Assembly (NCBI GenBank): GCA_036571765.1
Contig: BROE01000022.1
Coordinates: 15,586,827-15,650,826, forward strand
DNA: 64,000 nucleotides
Direction of reading: 5' to 3'
Origin: Plecoglossus altivelis
Lineage: Eukaryota; Chordata; Actinopteri; Osmeriformes; Plecoglossidae
Shown here piece by piece: positions 1-8,760 of this stretch. The notes below the pieces were generated by a model that had not been told where the DNA came from, searched no databases, and worked only from the letters and a program-made list of their open reading frames with translations. The position numbers and the translations under genes are program-made. The number at the start of each line of letters is the position of its first letter. The first letter of the stretch is position 1.

Positions 1-164
1 ATAATTCCTTATTAAGATTACTGAATAGTTTAGTAAAACTCTCCCTCTCTTTGTTTCTCTCACAGTTACAATTTCTCCCCTCCTCTTATGACATTTTGTG
101 TACATGGAGCGAGTCCTGTTGTACACGCTCCATGTGGCTGACAGAAGCATGTTTATCCCTGCAG
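1..164 (+). other. intron of the cytokine receptor gene (3' part)
   Basis: This is non-coding sequence upstream of the first recognisable coding exon. It ends in an acceptor-like stretch (tttatccctgcag) at 152-164. A second pyrimidine tract followed by CAG lies at about 39-64 and could be a cryptic acceptor, but what follows it has no receptor-like coding potential. A perfect 10-base inverted repeat lies at 102-135. The exons for the ligand-binding fibronectin domains and the WSXWS motif must lie left of the window. Confidence 0.6.
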
Positions 165-273
165 ATTCCTGTGACACTGAGGGCAAGATAAAGATCCCCA
201 CCAGCACCTACATTGGCACCATTATCCCCCTGTCCCTTGGCTTTCTGTTGGTCTGCATCTTCTCTCGGACACG
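165..273 (+). CDS. cytokine receptor exon: stalk and transmembrane segment
   Basis: The 109-base exon starts in phase 1 after tttatccctgcag. It holds 35 complete codons plus the first two bases (CG) of a split Arg codon. It encodes a stalk with one Cys (SCDTEGKIKIPTST), a membrane span of about 19 residues and the start of the basic cytoplasmic border. Fibronectin-domain receptors usually have a phase 1 intron here, which supports the start. The end is set by joining to the box1 exon, which keeps the frame only if the exon stops at 273. Confidence 0.75.
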
Positions 274-1051
274 GCAAGTGTGGGAGCGTTCCGTCACCAC
301 GGTCACACGGCAGAGCGATACACACAAGGCGCTCTTGTCGCTATGAGATGACTCTACTCTAACTGGTGCTGAGCAGCAGAAGAGCAGATGGTTATAGGCT
401 CTGTCTTCTGTCCTCCAGGATCCGGGTAATCTTCCTGCCTCCCATCCCCGGCCCTAAACATGCATGTGGAAGCCTCCTCACCATCAATCATTCACAGGTA
501 AATCTCTCATCAACATGACCGCTGCGTTGTTGCGAGGCCGTGTGTGCATGGGCCAGTGGTCAGTCCCATTTAGATCTGCATGTTTACTGCTCATGCGTGC
601 TATGTGTTTCATGATGACCGTGATGATAATGAGGGGGAGAAGGAAGGTAATGATGTCAGCGATGAGAATGATGAGAATGATGATAATGGTGATGACGGGG
701 ATGGCGATGATGATCGTAGTGTTGGTGATGATGGAGGTGATGATGATGTCCCCGCAGTGGCGAGGTAGTTTCTCTGAGCACGGCGTGGACTGTGAGACAG
801 CCAACGTCGAGATCGTCAGCATCCAAAACACGGAAGAGGAAGAAGAAGCAAAGGAGAAGGAAGAAGAGGAAAAGGTGGATAAAGACAAGGAAGAGGAGGG
901 GAATGGAATTGAAGAGAGCAGCATTTTTGACCAGAGTGCGTGCTTAACCGACCGACGACTACAAATCTACCCTAGCCTAGCAGCCAACGGGGCCTACTGC
1001 AGTTTCTGTCTTTGGAATAAACATAATGTAACTCTTAACCAGGTTGTTTGA
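165..1051 (+). CDS. class I cytokine receptor, 3' end of gene (join 165-273, 419-497, 758-1051)
   Basis: Three exons join into one open frame of about 160 residues ending at TGA 1049-1051. In order they encode a short extracellular stalk with one Cys, a single hydrophobic membrane span (about YIGTIIPLSLGFLLVCIF), a basic stop-transfer (SRTRIR), a box1 motif (FLPPIPGPK) and a cytoplasmic tail rich in Glu and Lys. In class I receptors box1 right after the membrane binds JAK kinases. Exon phases fit the family: phase 1 before the membrane exon, as after a fibronectin type III domain. The tail has a Trp followed by an acidic, hydrophobic ETANVEIVSI stretch, which recalls the short tails of IL3RA, IL5RA and CSF2RA; the box1-to-Trp spacing also recalls CRLF2 and IL2RG. 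I cannot choose between them, so no symbol is given. The 5' exons are outside the window. Class I membership is well supported; the exact orthologue is not. Confidence 0.78.
274..418 (+). other. GC-AG intron of the cytokine receptor gene
   Basis: The intron is 145 bases, starts with gcaagt instead of gtaagt and ends in ctgtcttctgtcctccag. Outside the GC dinucleotide the donor matches the consensus well, as is usual for GC donors. Joining 273 to 419 rebuilds an Arg codon (CG|G) and runs straight into IRVIFLPPIPGPK. A GT at 278-279 (CAA|gtgtgg) is an alternative donor; it puts the box1 exon out of frame and meets a stop after about 14 residues. Confidence 0.72.
419..497 (+). CDS. cytokine receptor exon: box1
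   Basis: The 79-base exon is the third base of the split Arg codon plus 26 codons, ending in phase 0 at CAG|gtaaat. It encodes the basic juxtamembrane residues and the proline-rich box1 (FLPPIPGPK), then a short HACGSLLTINHSQ linker. A separate small box1 exon is the usual layout in class I receptors. The motif resembles box1 of IL5RA, IL13RA1 and the growth hormone/prolactin receptors, so it proves the class rather than the member. Confidence 0.78.
498..757 (+). other. GT-AG intron carrying a degenerate GAT repeat
   Basis: This 260-base intron starts gtaaat and ends gatgtccccgcag. Positions 611-749 are an imperfect GAT/GATGAX repeat. The downstream frame happens to stay open through the repeat (translating as Met-rich sequence), so a naive reading would extend the last exon left to 464. 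The acceptor at 756-757 and the preceding box1 exon argue against that. Confidence 0.65.
758..1051 (+). CDS. cytokine receptor last coding exon: acidic cytoplasmic tail
   Basis: There are 97 codons and a TGA, in phase 0 with the previous exon. The tail begins WRGSFSEHGVDCETANVEIVSI, continues into a run dominated by Glu and Lys (about residues 26-48 of the exon, from GAA/GAG/AAG triplets) and ends in a less biased stretch with two Tyr (YPSL, YCSF). No clear STAT-docking YXXQ motif is present. The purine-rich stretch at 826-905 looks like a triplet expansion inside the coding region, so its length may vary between species or alleles. An AATAAA lies inside the exon at 1016-1021. Confidence 0.7.
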   Translation, partial: WRGSFSEHGVDCETANVEIVSIQNTEEEEEAKEKEEEEKVDKDKEEEGNGIEESSIFDQSACLTDRRLQIYPSLAANGAYCSFCLWNKHNVTLNQVV

Positions 1052-1182
1052 CATGAATGAGCATTATATAGGAGCTAGCTACCAAACATTTACTCTCTCT
1101 TTTTGGTTTAACGTTTGTGGATACCACAAAAAAGCAACTGTCTCCTGTGAAAATGTCAATGTGGTTGCTATACTCCTTTTGA

Positions 1183-1197
1183 CCACAGGAGGGCAGT
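1183..1197 (+). promoter_or_regulatory. CTCF-like motif in receptor 3' UTR
   Basis: The sequence CCACAGGAGGGCAGT differs from the CCACNAGRKGGC core at one position (G for A at position 6) and matches the flank. It stands at the junction between the receptor gene and the gene desert, where an insulator would make sense. Single motif matches are frequent by chance. Confidence 0.3.
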
Positions 1198-1362
1198 AGG
1201 ACTGTGAGTATGGCTCTGATATCCACACTCAGAGAGCTTGGTTTTAGCCTGCTATCCTCCTCCTGGTATTCCTCCTCCTCCCCCTCCGCAGCAGCTTGGC
1301 CCAGAGAGGGGAGTGGGCTATTATTGAGGCTTATCTAAAAGATTTATATGCATGTTGTGCAT

Positions 1363-1368
1363 AATAAA
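1363..1368 (+). terminator. poly(A) signal of the receptor gene
   Basis: A canonical AATAAA is followed about 25-45 bases later by a GT-rich stretch (gtgagtgcttgtgtt), the usual downstream element. It is the first such pair after the stop codon. The AATAAA at 1016-1021 lies within the coding exon. Confidence 0.55.
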
Positions 1369-1400
1369 CATACAAATTACCTTTAAGACGTCATGGTGAG

Positions 1401-2570
1401 TGCTTGTGTTATCCTAACAAATCGTGATGGATGAGTGAAATTATTGAGTATCTAAGTGTTTATAGAGCAGCCTGTAGAGTGTGCAGTGCAGCCTCATAAT
1501 GACTGGATTGGAGAGTGCATGTCCTCACATTCATGATTTCTGCGGGGAAGGGATGCCTGGGTTCTGGAATACCGAGGACTCAACCCTTACATCCAGGGTT
1601 TCCAACGCAAGGATACAGCAGGCCAGTGTGGGATCAGAAGAGTGTACGTCGATCGTTTTTTAACCAGAATATTGTGGACATTCCATTATGTTAATAGCTG
1701 ATGCCCACTGTGTTTATCCCCTCATCAAATGCATTTTTTCACCCCCTGGCCTCCGGAAATAAACGTCGCTTTGTTTCTTACCCATGGAATTGGCACCTCG
1801 TCCACTCCCCTCTCCTCGTTCAACCTGTTCGTGGAGCAAGCGGACGGCTTTGAAGACCGTTGGAGCTGCCTGGGGATGGGGTTTGGGGGGGAGGGGGGGG
1901 GAGGTGGGTGGAGGGGGGGGGGGGAGACGCTGCACCTGAGAGCTGACCCCAACCTGGGGAGGGCGGTGGTGGTGGTGGGGGGCGGCACCTCCCCGTCTCC
2001 GTCTCTCGTCGGGAGGAGACAGGGAGACCACAACCCGAGGGTTCGATAAGCTGATGCAACTATTGCTATGGTGATTACAGAGAAAGGAACAAGCCCCGCT
2101 CCATATTTCACAAATATATTGTTGAATTATCATATTAATCTTGTGGCTCATAGCCCTGCTGTGTTAAGCTTTTTATGAGAGAACTGGATCACTCTGACAC
2201 CTGTGCTGTGATCACAAAACATGTACGACACACCGTTGCATCTTACGCTTGTGAATGAGCTGCTGGAGTATCCTTCCTTCTGTACCTCTATTCCTGTACC
2301 TCCCCTAAAAGCTACAACAAACAGCTGGCTGATTAATAAAGCAGGTTCTCTAAATGTAGCTCACAGTCATGTTTCTTTAAAAGCTGCTTATTAATGATAA
2401 TTACCAGAATCAACAGACCAACGGTTACATCTTTACATCCTTAACAACTCTCTAAAGGGTTAATGAGTGTGAGTGCATGAAGGGGTCTATGAGTGTGTGT
2501 TTAAGATGAGTGTGTGTTTAAGGGGATGTGCTGCACTGCTATGTATGAGCACAGTTAGCAAACTGCTCCA
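1401..2570. other. intergenic sequence with a G-rich tract; no gene seen
   Basis: Positions 1871-1986 are very G-rich, with runs of 6-9 G separated by A, T or GT, likely able to form G-quadruplexes on the plus strand. Open frames on both strands here are artefacts of this tract. The remainder is ordinary mixed sequence without splice-bounded coding potential. Positions 2330-2460 are AT-rich with TTAATGA/TAATTA-type motifs. Confidence 0.6.
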
Positions 2571-2573
2571 ATA

Positions 2574-2667
2574 CCTTCCTTCCTTCTTTTCTTTTCTTCT
2601 TTTATTTCTTTCTTTCATTCTTTTTCTTCCTTCCCTCCTTCCTTCCTTCCCTCCTTCCTTCCTTTCA
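2574..2667. repeat. CTTT/CTTC pyrimidine repeat
   Basis: A 94-base, almost pure pyrimidine stretch of interrupted CTTT, CCTT and CCTC tetranucleotides. Confidence 0.9.
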
Positions 2668-3120
2668 TCTTTGGTGCCTGTCTACTTTCCTTTCTCCTCG
2701 TTACATCGATATCATGTGACTGTAATTCAGGATTCACTATGTTTTATTTATTGGGATGTTTTAGTCGAGGGAGGACAAGCTATTACAGGCTCTCATTATC
2801 ATAAAGGCCCCAAGACATCCAGTCACACAACTCCTCCTCACAGAGTCTTTACACAGCACACATGGAGCACATAGAAGGCTGAGCAGACCATTCTCTAGCA
2901 ACCATCCGCGTCGCGCGTGACAGAAGCTGACATTGTCAAAGTGTCTTTGTCTCGTAAACTATCCCTGAAGCTGTGCTTGTGAGGGGGGGATGTAAAACAC
3001 AGGCGGGGTGTTTCACGCACAGAGAAGTTGTTTTCCTCAGCTTCCTGTAGTTCAGTAACTTGTCATCTCTCTCCTGTCAGAGCCCCAGGCGGCGGAGAGG
3101 GGTGGGGTGTTGGGGCGGTG
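2668..3120. other. intergenic, no gene seen
   Basis: Mixed-composition sequence. I see neither splice-bounded coding sequence nor a repeat of note. Confidence 0.55.
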
Positions 3121-3123
3121 TCA

Positions 3124-3162
3124 GTGTGTGTGTGTGTGTGTGTGGGTGGGTGGGGGGGGGGG
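3124..3162. repeat. TG microsatellite running into poly-G
   Basis: A GT repeat of about 10 units is followed by GGGT units and a run of 10 or more G. Confidence 0.9.
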
Positions 3163-3273
3163 TTACTATGGGTAACCCCAGTGGAGTCTGACCATGGTGT
3201 ACCTTCTCTTGTCTTCATATCGCTCCCGTTTTGTCATCAGCTCAAAGCGGTTTGGTCGAGACAGCCGCTTTGT

Positions 3274-3316
3274 CGCCTGGCGCGCGCGCGTCTGCGCCTG
3301 GGCGCGGGCGCGTGTG
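3274..3316. repeat. CpG-dense alternating CG stretch
   Basis: The cluster ggcgcgcgcgcg, ctgcgcctgg and gcgcgggcgcg in about 40 bases is unusually CpG-rich for this window and could adopt Z-DNA. No promoter or first exon is evident next to it. Confidence 0.6.
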
Positions 3317-3720
3317 TAGACAAGCAGCAGTAAGAGAGTCAAAGTCAGTCGAAACTCAATAGTAACCCTGCAGAGGCCTCTCCCTCTGTTCAATTATTTA
3401 GAGTCAAGAAGGAGAGGAGAGCATCAACATGTTTCCTCAGAAGAAGCTGTGTTCAGGAGAAATGAAGTACATATTTATCTTGTCTCGTCTTTGCCAAGTA
3501 GCCGGAAATGGGAACAGATACCTTCCCTTGGTTTTCTTGGCCTTGGTGTTTTCCATTTCTCCTTCTGTCTATGTTCCCATATGTACTTGTTCAGTCGTAC
3601 CAAGAAGATGAATCTCTGGACAGGACTGACAGGAATGGTTTTGCGTGACACGTTCATGTTTTCCAGGCTGTTTCAGGCGAAGCTCTTTATTTCCTCTTTA
3701 TTCAGAGTCAGATGGAAAGG
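3317..3720. other. intergenic, no gene seen
   Basis: Mixed sequence. The open frames seen here have no recognisable protein content and no matching splice signals. Confidence 0.55.
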
Positions 3721-3812
3721 CAGAGAGGAGGAGGAAAGGCACCGAGGCAGAGGGGTGGGGGTGGGTGGGGGGAAGAGAAGGAGAGGGAGAGGGAAAGAAA
3801 GAGAGAAAAAAA
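3721..3812. repeat. purine-rich GA/GGGT tract
   Basis: About 90 bases of almost only A and G, with GGTGGGG units in the middle. Confidence 0.85.
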
Positions 3813-4228
3813 CTGTGCTCACCTATTTAATTTGATTAAAGATTAGAGAAGTAAAAGAGTCTAACATTTCCTTCTGGCATGTCTTCCCTCCCGCTCTCTG
3901 ACACCTGCGTATGTGAATGCCGCGTCACTGCCGAGCACAGAGGCAATGTCTGTAATTACTCTTAACTCTGAATAAATAAATAAGTGGGCTTTTTTCTCTC
4001 TCAGAGGGTGACAGGTTTGCCAGCCTTCTTGACAAATGGAAGAATCGCTGCTGCAAGCGTGCGTGCGCGTGTCGACGTGTGTACATACAGTTAGGCGCTC
4101 TTAAAGGTAAGAAACTCAGACAGGTCGAAGTCTTGACAGCTACTGTATGTTTTTCCCGCTCTTTCTTCTTCTTGTTTCAAGGCTCTGTCTGTTGATCCAA
4201 GTGCAAGGGAAGTCACTCTGGCTGGGAG
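3813..4228. other. intergenic, no gene seen
   Basis: Mixed sequence with a GCGTGCGTGCGCGTG stretch near 4056-4071. No coding or RNA feature recognised. Confidence 0.5.
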
Positions 4229-4892
4229 TGGGAGACGGCGGCCGGGGGAGGAGGTGGATGGAGGATGGGGGGGAGGGAGGGAGGNNNNNNNNNNNNNNNN
4301 NNNNNNNNNNNNNNNNNNNNNNNNNNNNNNNNNNNNNNNNNNNNNNNNNNNNNNNNNNNNNNNNNNNNNNNNNNNNNNNNNNNNNNNNNNNNNNNNNNNN
4401 NNNNNNNNNNNNNNNNNNNNNNNNNNNNNNNNNNNNNNNNNNNNNNNNNNNNNNNNNNNNNNNNNNNNNNNNNNNNNNNNNNNNNNNNNNNNNNNNNNNN
4501 NNNNNNNNNNNNNNNNNNNNNNNNNNNNNNNNNNNNNNNNNNNNNNNNNNNNNNNNNNNNNNNNNNNNNNNNNNNNNNNNNNNNNNNNNNNNNNNNNNNN
4601 NNNNNNNNNNNNNNNNNNNNNNNNNNNNNNNNNNNNNNNNNNNNNNNNNNNNNNNNNNNNNNNNNNNNNNNNNNNNNNNNNNNNNNNNNNNNNNNNNNNN
4701 NNNNNNNNNNNNNNNNNNNNNNNNNNNNNNNNNNNNNNNNNNNNNNNNNNNNNNNNNNNNNNNNNNNNNNNNNNNNNNNNNNNNNNNNNNNNNNNNNNNN
4801 NNNNNNNNNNNNNNNNNNNNNNNNNNNNNNNNNNNNGGGGGGGGCGTTGGAGGAGGTGGGTGGGTGGGTGGGCGCGGGGAGATTGGAGGAGG
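4229..4892. other. assembly gap flanked by G-rich repeat
   Basis: Positions 4285-4836 are 552 N. Both flanks (about 4229-4284 and 4837-4892) are G-rich with GGGA or GGTGGGTGGG units, so the gap probably lies inside one G-rich low-complexity array. Any frame crossing it is meaningless. Confidence 0.9.
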
Positions 4893-5328
4893 GCGGCTCT
4901 CCGTATCACAAGCGTCGATTGGTTGGCTGCCATCGGGTCATCTGCAGCAGGCTTTGTCAGGTTCCTCTCTGGTCATGCAGGCAGACAGGCGTGTTACAGA
5001 GAAGCAGCCAGGTGCTGATGCCTGCTGGCGGAAGGCTGGCTCTCTCATAGTCAATCTGATTTGACTTCACACGCACAGAAATTTAGATCTCATCCTGGTG
5101 GGAGTTATGGGAGAACAATATGGCGTCGGAGGGGAAAAGGTGAACTAGGTTTAACTGCTGGTGCGGATGTCCTCTCATGTTCAAATTAAGTATTCACATT
5201 TATAAACCCTGTTCATAAGCAAGCCTTCCACCATGAATTATAAATGATAAAACAATCTTTAAACAAATTTCCTAAAGACGTTTTTGGAGAGAAAAAGAAT
5301 TAATTCAAGCAGCTCAATTCCACCCCCC
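4893..5328. other. intergenic, no gene seen
   Basis: Mixed sequence, AT-rich from about 5170 to 5310 with several TAAT motifs. Nothing supports a gene. Confidence 0.5.
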
Positions 5329-5480
5329 GCTGTTTCTCTTTCTCTCTCACACACACACAAAATCTCTCTCTCCCATTCTCTCCACTCATTTCTCCCCATT
5401 CATCTTTGATTCAATCTTTCTGTCTATCTTTTTTTCTCTCTGTCTCCTTTTCTCTCTGTTATGATCTTTCTCTCTATTTT
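5329..5480. repeat. low-complexity CT-rich stretch
   Basis: Interrupted TC and TCTT runs with a short CA run at 5348-5360. Confidence 0.75.
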
Positions 5481-5589
5481 CTTCATTGTCGCTGCATAAA
5501 CTCTGGAATCTTGGCTGGAGATAGGCACTTGCATGACTTGCTAATCTGTCTGAGGAATGATTGCTAGATTCCTCCTTCCGACCAGGAAA

Positions 5590-6083
5590 TCTCTTTGTAT
5601 GTACTTACCTGCATGTCTTTTTCCTTGTCTGCCTCCCTGTCTCCGTGTATCCTTGTCTCCCTGTCTCCCAGAATTCCAGTCTTCCTCCAGTCCCCCTTCC
5701 TGGTTCCCTCTCTTCCTATCTCCTTGTCTCTCTGTCTTCCTGTCTCCCTCCCTGTTTCCTTATCTCCTTACCTCCCTGTCTCTCTGCCTTCCTGTCTCCA
5801 TGTCCTCCTGTCTTCTAGTCTCCTTATCTCCCTGTCTTTCTTATCTCCCCGTCTCACTGTCTTTCTTATCTCCCTGTCTCACTGTCTTTCTTATCTCTCT
5901 GTCACCCTGCCTTCCTGTCTCATGTCTTCCTGTCTCCCTCTCTGTCTCCCTCCTTGTTTTGTTTATCTCCCAGTCTCCCTGTCTGCCTGCCTCCCTGTAT
6001 CCCACCGTGTAACCCATTCTCCCTGTCTTCCTGCCTCCTTGTCTCCCTGCTTGCCTGCCTGCCTGCCTCCGTGCCTGTCTATC
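5590..6083. repeat. pyrimidine minisatellite (CTGTCTCC/CTGCCTGC units)
   Basis: About 490 bases of degenerate 8-16-base units such as TCTCCCTGTCT and CTTCCTGTCTC, ending in CTGCCTGCCTGCC. Several frames stay open for 70-180 codons purely because the repeat lacks stop codons (Ser/Leu/Pro/Cys on plus, Gly/Arg/Gln on minus). These are not genes. Confidence 0.9.
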
Positions 6084-6099
6084 TGCCAAGGTGCTTTGC

Positions 6100-6440
6100 C
6101 TCGCTCTGGTTGGAGATGTTTGCGTGGAGGATGACACATTATTATCCTTTAATCTGGCTCTCAGCTTGTTGAGCATCAAATTGAAATATCCTGAACAGAT
6201 GTAAAAACACATGTGAGTCTTGGCGCGCAAGCTGTGCCACACTTTGTTTCATCTACCCATGATGTGAGCCTTAAGGAGAACCTTTTTAAAATTTCATCAC
6301 TATTCTAAAGGATAATTAATACGTACCCCCAGGCTTTGATTATGCGCTACCCAGAGTGCAACACTGCGCTGCCATAATGAGACACTCGTCAGGCCTCTGC
6401 CTGGGCCTCCTCAACAAACACACAGTTTGCATAAGGTACT
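6100..6440. promoter_or_regulatory. candidate conserved non-coding element
   Basis: Repeat-free block between two arrays, with motifs such as TCCTTTAATCTGG, CATTATTATCC, AATTAATACG and GTTTGCATAAGG. The contrast with the flanking simple sequence suggests constraint, but conservation was not measured. Confidence 0.25.
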
Positions 6441-6466
6441 TAAGATTCCGCTACGGTAACAATGTC

Positions 6467-6490
6467 TGTGTGTGTGTGTGTGTGTGTGTG
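6467..6490. repeat. TG microsatellite
   Basis: About 12 uninterrupted GT units. Confidence 0.9.
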
Positions 6491-6845
6491 CATCTACGTG
6501 TGAGTTGAAGTGTGCGTCAGAGGGAGATGGGTGCTTCAGTACTGTTCTCATTTGCAGCCCTGTGCTGTGGGTAAGATCAGATGGCACCCGTTGTTGTGCT
6601 TTTGTTTACAAGGGGACCCTTGTCAGTTTGTCAGCAGAACAGGCCGTTCTTGGCTGCCTTACACGTGCGCACGCAAACACGCTGTTCGCCATGTTCAGCC
6701 GTCAGCGTGAGGGTTAAGCGTGTGCGGAGGTGCGGTCTGATGAGGGAGCAGAGATGGACAGGCAGAGCAAGACTGGCAGGCCATACAGAGGGAATATTGG
6801 GGGCTTCGCACATAATGAGACCTGTCAATTTGAATGCCTCAAGGC
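6491..6845. other. intergenic, no gene seen
   Basis: Mixed sequence between two microsatellites. Frames here are not splice-bounded and show no known domain. Confidence 0.5.
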
Positions 6846-6913
<68 letters not shown>

Positions 6914-6915
6914 CA
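6846..6915. repeat. pure CAGG tetranucleotide microsatellite
   Basis: About 17.5 uninterrupted CAGG units (70 bases). In frame it would read Gly-Arg-Gln-Ala repeats (plus) or Cys-Leu-Pro-Ala repeats (minus), which accounts for the open frames across it. Confidence 0.95.
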
Positions 6916-7500
6916 AATGACTAAAGCAACCATTTTCCCGTGGAAAATGAAAAAAATATTTCTGGATAATCCGTCAACCTTGACCCTGACCAATCCCCAA
7001 ACAGCTGGGTTACCTCAGCAATGACTTAGTCATTCCATGGATGTTAGCATTACTTAGCAGTGACACGTAGGATACAGACATTAGAGTGAACACACGCACA
7101 CGCACTCTCAGTGGGGTGTCCATGGTCACATGCTATGCGGTAATGATAGGATCACACCTAAGTGGTTTCGGTGAATATATAAGGGAGAAGGTTGGTTCAG
7201 ATCACAAAGACGGAAAGGCATATGTACACATGTCCACGCGCATGGACGCTCACACCCTGAGATTACAACGTTAAAGAAAAACACAGACTGAAAAATAGCA
7301 AGTATTTGAAATTCCAACTATGTTCATTTGGAAACAGCGAATCTGAAAACATCTAAAGCAGTGCAGAACTGAAATTAATAAATAACAATGTAGTTGGTAG
7401 AAATGATCATAATTACACAATTTGCTTCAAATTGTTAAAGGCCAGATTTCATGAATTATGCTAAATGACTAGGCTAGCTTAATCGTTTACGAAGGTTACC
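6916..7500. other. intergenic, no gene seen
   Basis: Ordinary sequence, AT-rich from 7300 to 7470. I see no exon or RNA gene. Confidence 0.55.
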
Positions 7501-8230
7501 ATGGTTACAGACATGAGGGTTTCTCATAATTATTTTTTTAACTCGTCACTTTTCACGTTTCAGCCTTCGATCTGTTTCCAATCGGGCTCCTTTAACCAAA
7601 TAGTACAGAACATGAACTCAATCAACACCGCTGTCTGCCTACTGAGTCCGTCGAATCCTTGTCAGTGCTCTGTGCTTAACGACTTCCTTTGCGGTGTGGA
7701 TTTGAGATGCCAGCAGATTCGAACGGCCTTGAAAAGAGCAGTCAGCCAAGCCGTGAACCCCCCCCCCCTTTGTCGCTCCTCCCACTTCTCCTTTCTGCTC
7801 GCCTTCACACAGGAAGCATCCGTGTCCCAGCAACCTCTTCAGGGACGGCGTTCAGTCTGTGCGACTCTTCCAACTCCCAGTCATTCGCCAACGGCCACTG
7901 ACAGAAGACACGTAGAAGAGTAATGTTCTCCTATCCATTCTCTTTCTCTTCAGCCCCCCCTTAGACATAATACGATTTCACTGTAACAGCTGCAAGAATG
8001 CCCCCCCCACACGTAAACACACACGCCTGTCCATAAACACGTCTCTCGAACCCCCCTCCCCTCCAGCCCGTGTCCAAACAGACGCCGTTCTCTTCCGCGG
8101 CTCGCACACACACACACGCTCACATAAGCTCTACTGTACTTCAGCGTGTGAGTGTGAGCTAGCAGCAGGGAATGGAGTGACACTGGAGATTAGCCCTGCG
8201 TCTCTGCACCCCCCCCCTCCTCCCCGGCCC
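7501..8230. other. intergenic with short poly-C runs; no gene seen
   Basis: Mixed sequence with C runs of 7-11 at about 7758, 7967, 8001 and 8209 and a short CA run at 8105-8118. A plus-strand frame at 7501-7923 is open for 140 codons but has no recognisable domain and no splice support, so it is not called. Confidence 0.5.
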
Positions 8231-8760
8231 CCCTGTGGAGGAGCTGCGGCTGGGTAGCGCGTTAGCATGTTAACACGGGACAAAAGTGACATCTGAGACC
8301 AGCCGACAGCCGACAGACCGTCTCCGCAACGTGTCCGGCCTTAAATCCAATTCCGTGCTTGACACCTGCAGCGATTACCTATGGACAGGTGAGTGATAGA
8401 GGCCTCGTAGGCACCTGGGCCTTCCGTTTGATTGGAGCAGGTTGAACTGAACTGCGAGGGCACGCTTTCGCTGATGGAGATGTCCTGGAATGATGGATGT
8501 TGAATTATAAAGTGGATGTTGAACCGAATCGATGACGAGCATCTTCTCCTCAGCGAACATACAGTGTAGCCTGTTTGAGCGTGGCATTATCAATTATTGG
8601 GTTGATCAATACTTCCTTGCAGCTTATGCTAGATAAAATATACATGTTTCCCAGGAGTAGCACTTAGAAAACACGTCTATTGATGTGTGTAAATGGGTGC
8701 GTTCACACACCTGAGACATTAAAAAGGATTGATAAAGACTCAAGATTCTCATAATTATTG
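8231..8760. promoter_or_regulatory. candidate conserved non-coding element
   Basis: Repeat-free block with AGCATGTTAACACG, TTCCAATTCCGTGC and CAATTATTGGGTTGATCAAT. A possible regulatory block on composition only. Confidence 0.2.

Larger units (their letters stand above)
1052..1400 (+). other. probable 3' UTR of the receptor gene
   Basis: Sequence between the TGA and the first well-placed poly(A) signal. It is not repetitive, contains no open frame of note and includes a CTCF-like motif at 1183-1197. The UTR extent is inferred from the poly(A) signal only. Confidence 0.5.

Noticed and set aside
464..757. Upstream extension of the last receptor exon with Met-rich sequence
   Set aside because: It is the GAT repeat of the intron; the acceptor at 756-757 and the box1 exon junction fit better.
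2040..2052. GGTTCGATAAGC, like a tRNA T-arm
   Set aside because: No matching stems, anticodon arm or acceptor stem around it.
4091..5064. Four long frames across 4285-4836
   Set aside because: They consist mostly of N; the gap removes stop codons.
5557..6242. Frames of 70-180 codons rich in Ser/Leu/Pro or Arg/Gln/Gly
   Set aside because: Encoded by the pyrimidine minisatellite; several frames and both strands are open at once.
7501..7516. GTTACCATGGTTAC resembling an RFX X-box
   Set aside because: It is better described as a direct repeat of GGTTAC; second half-site has a mismatch.
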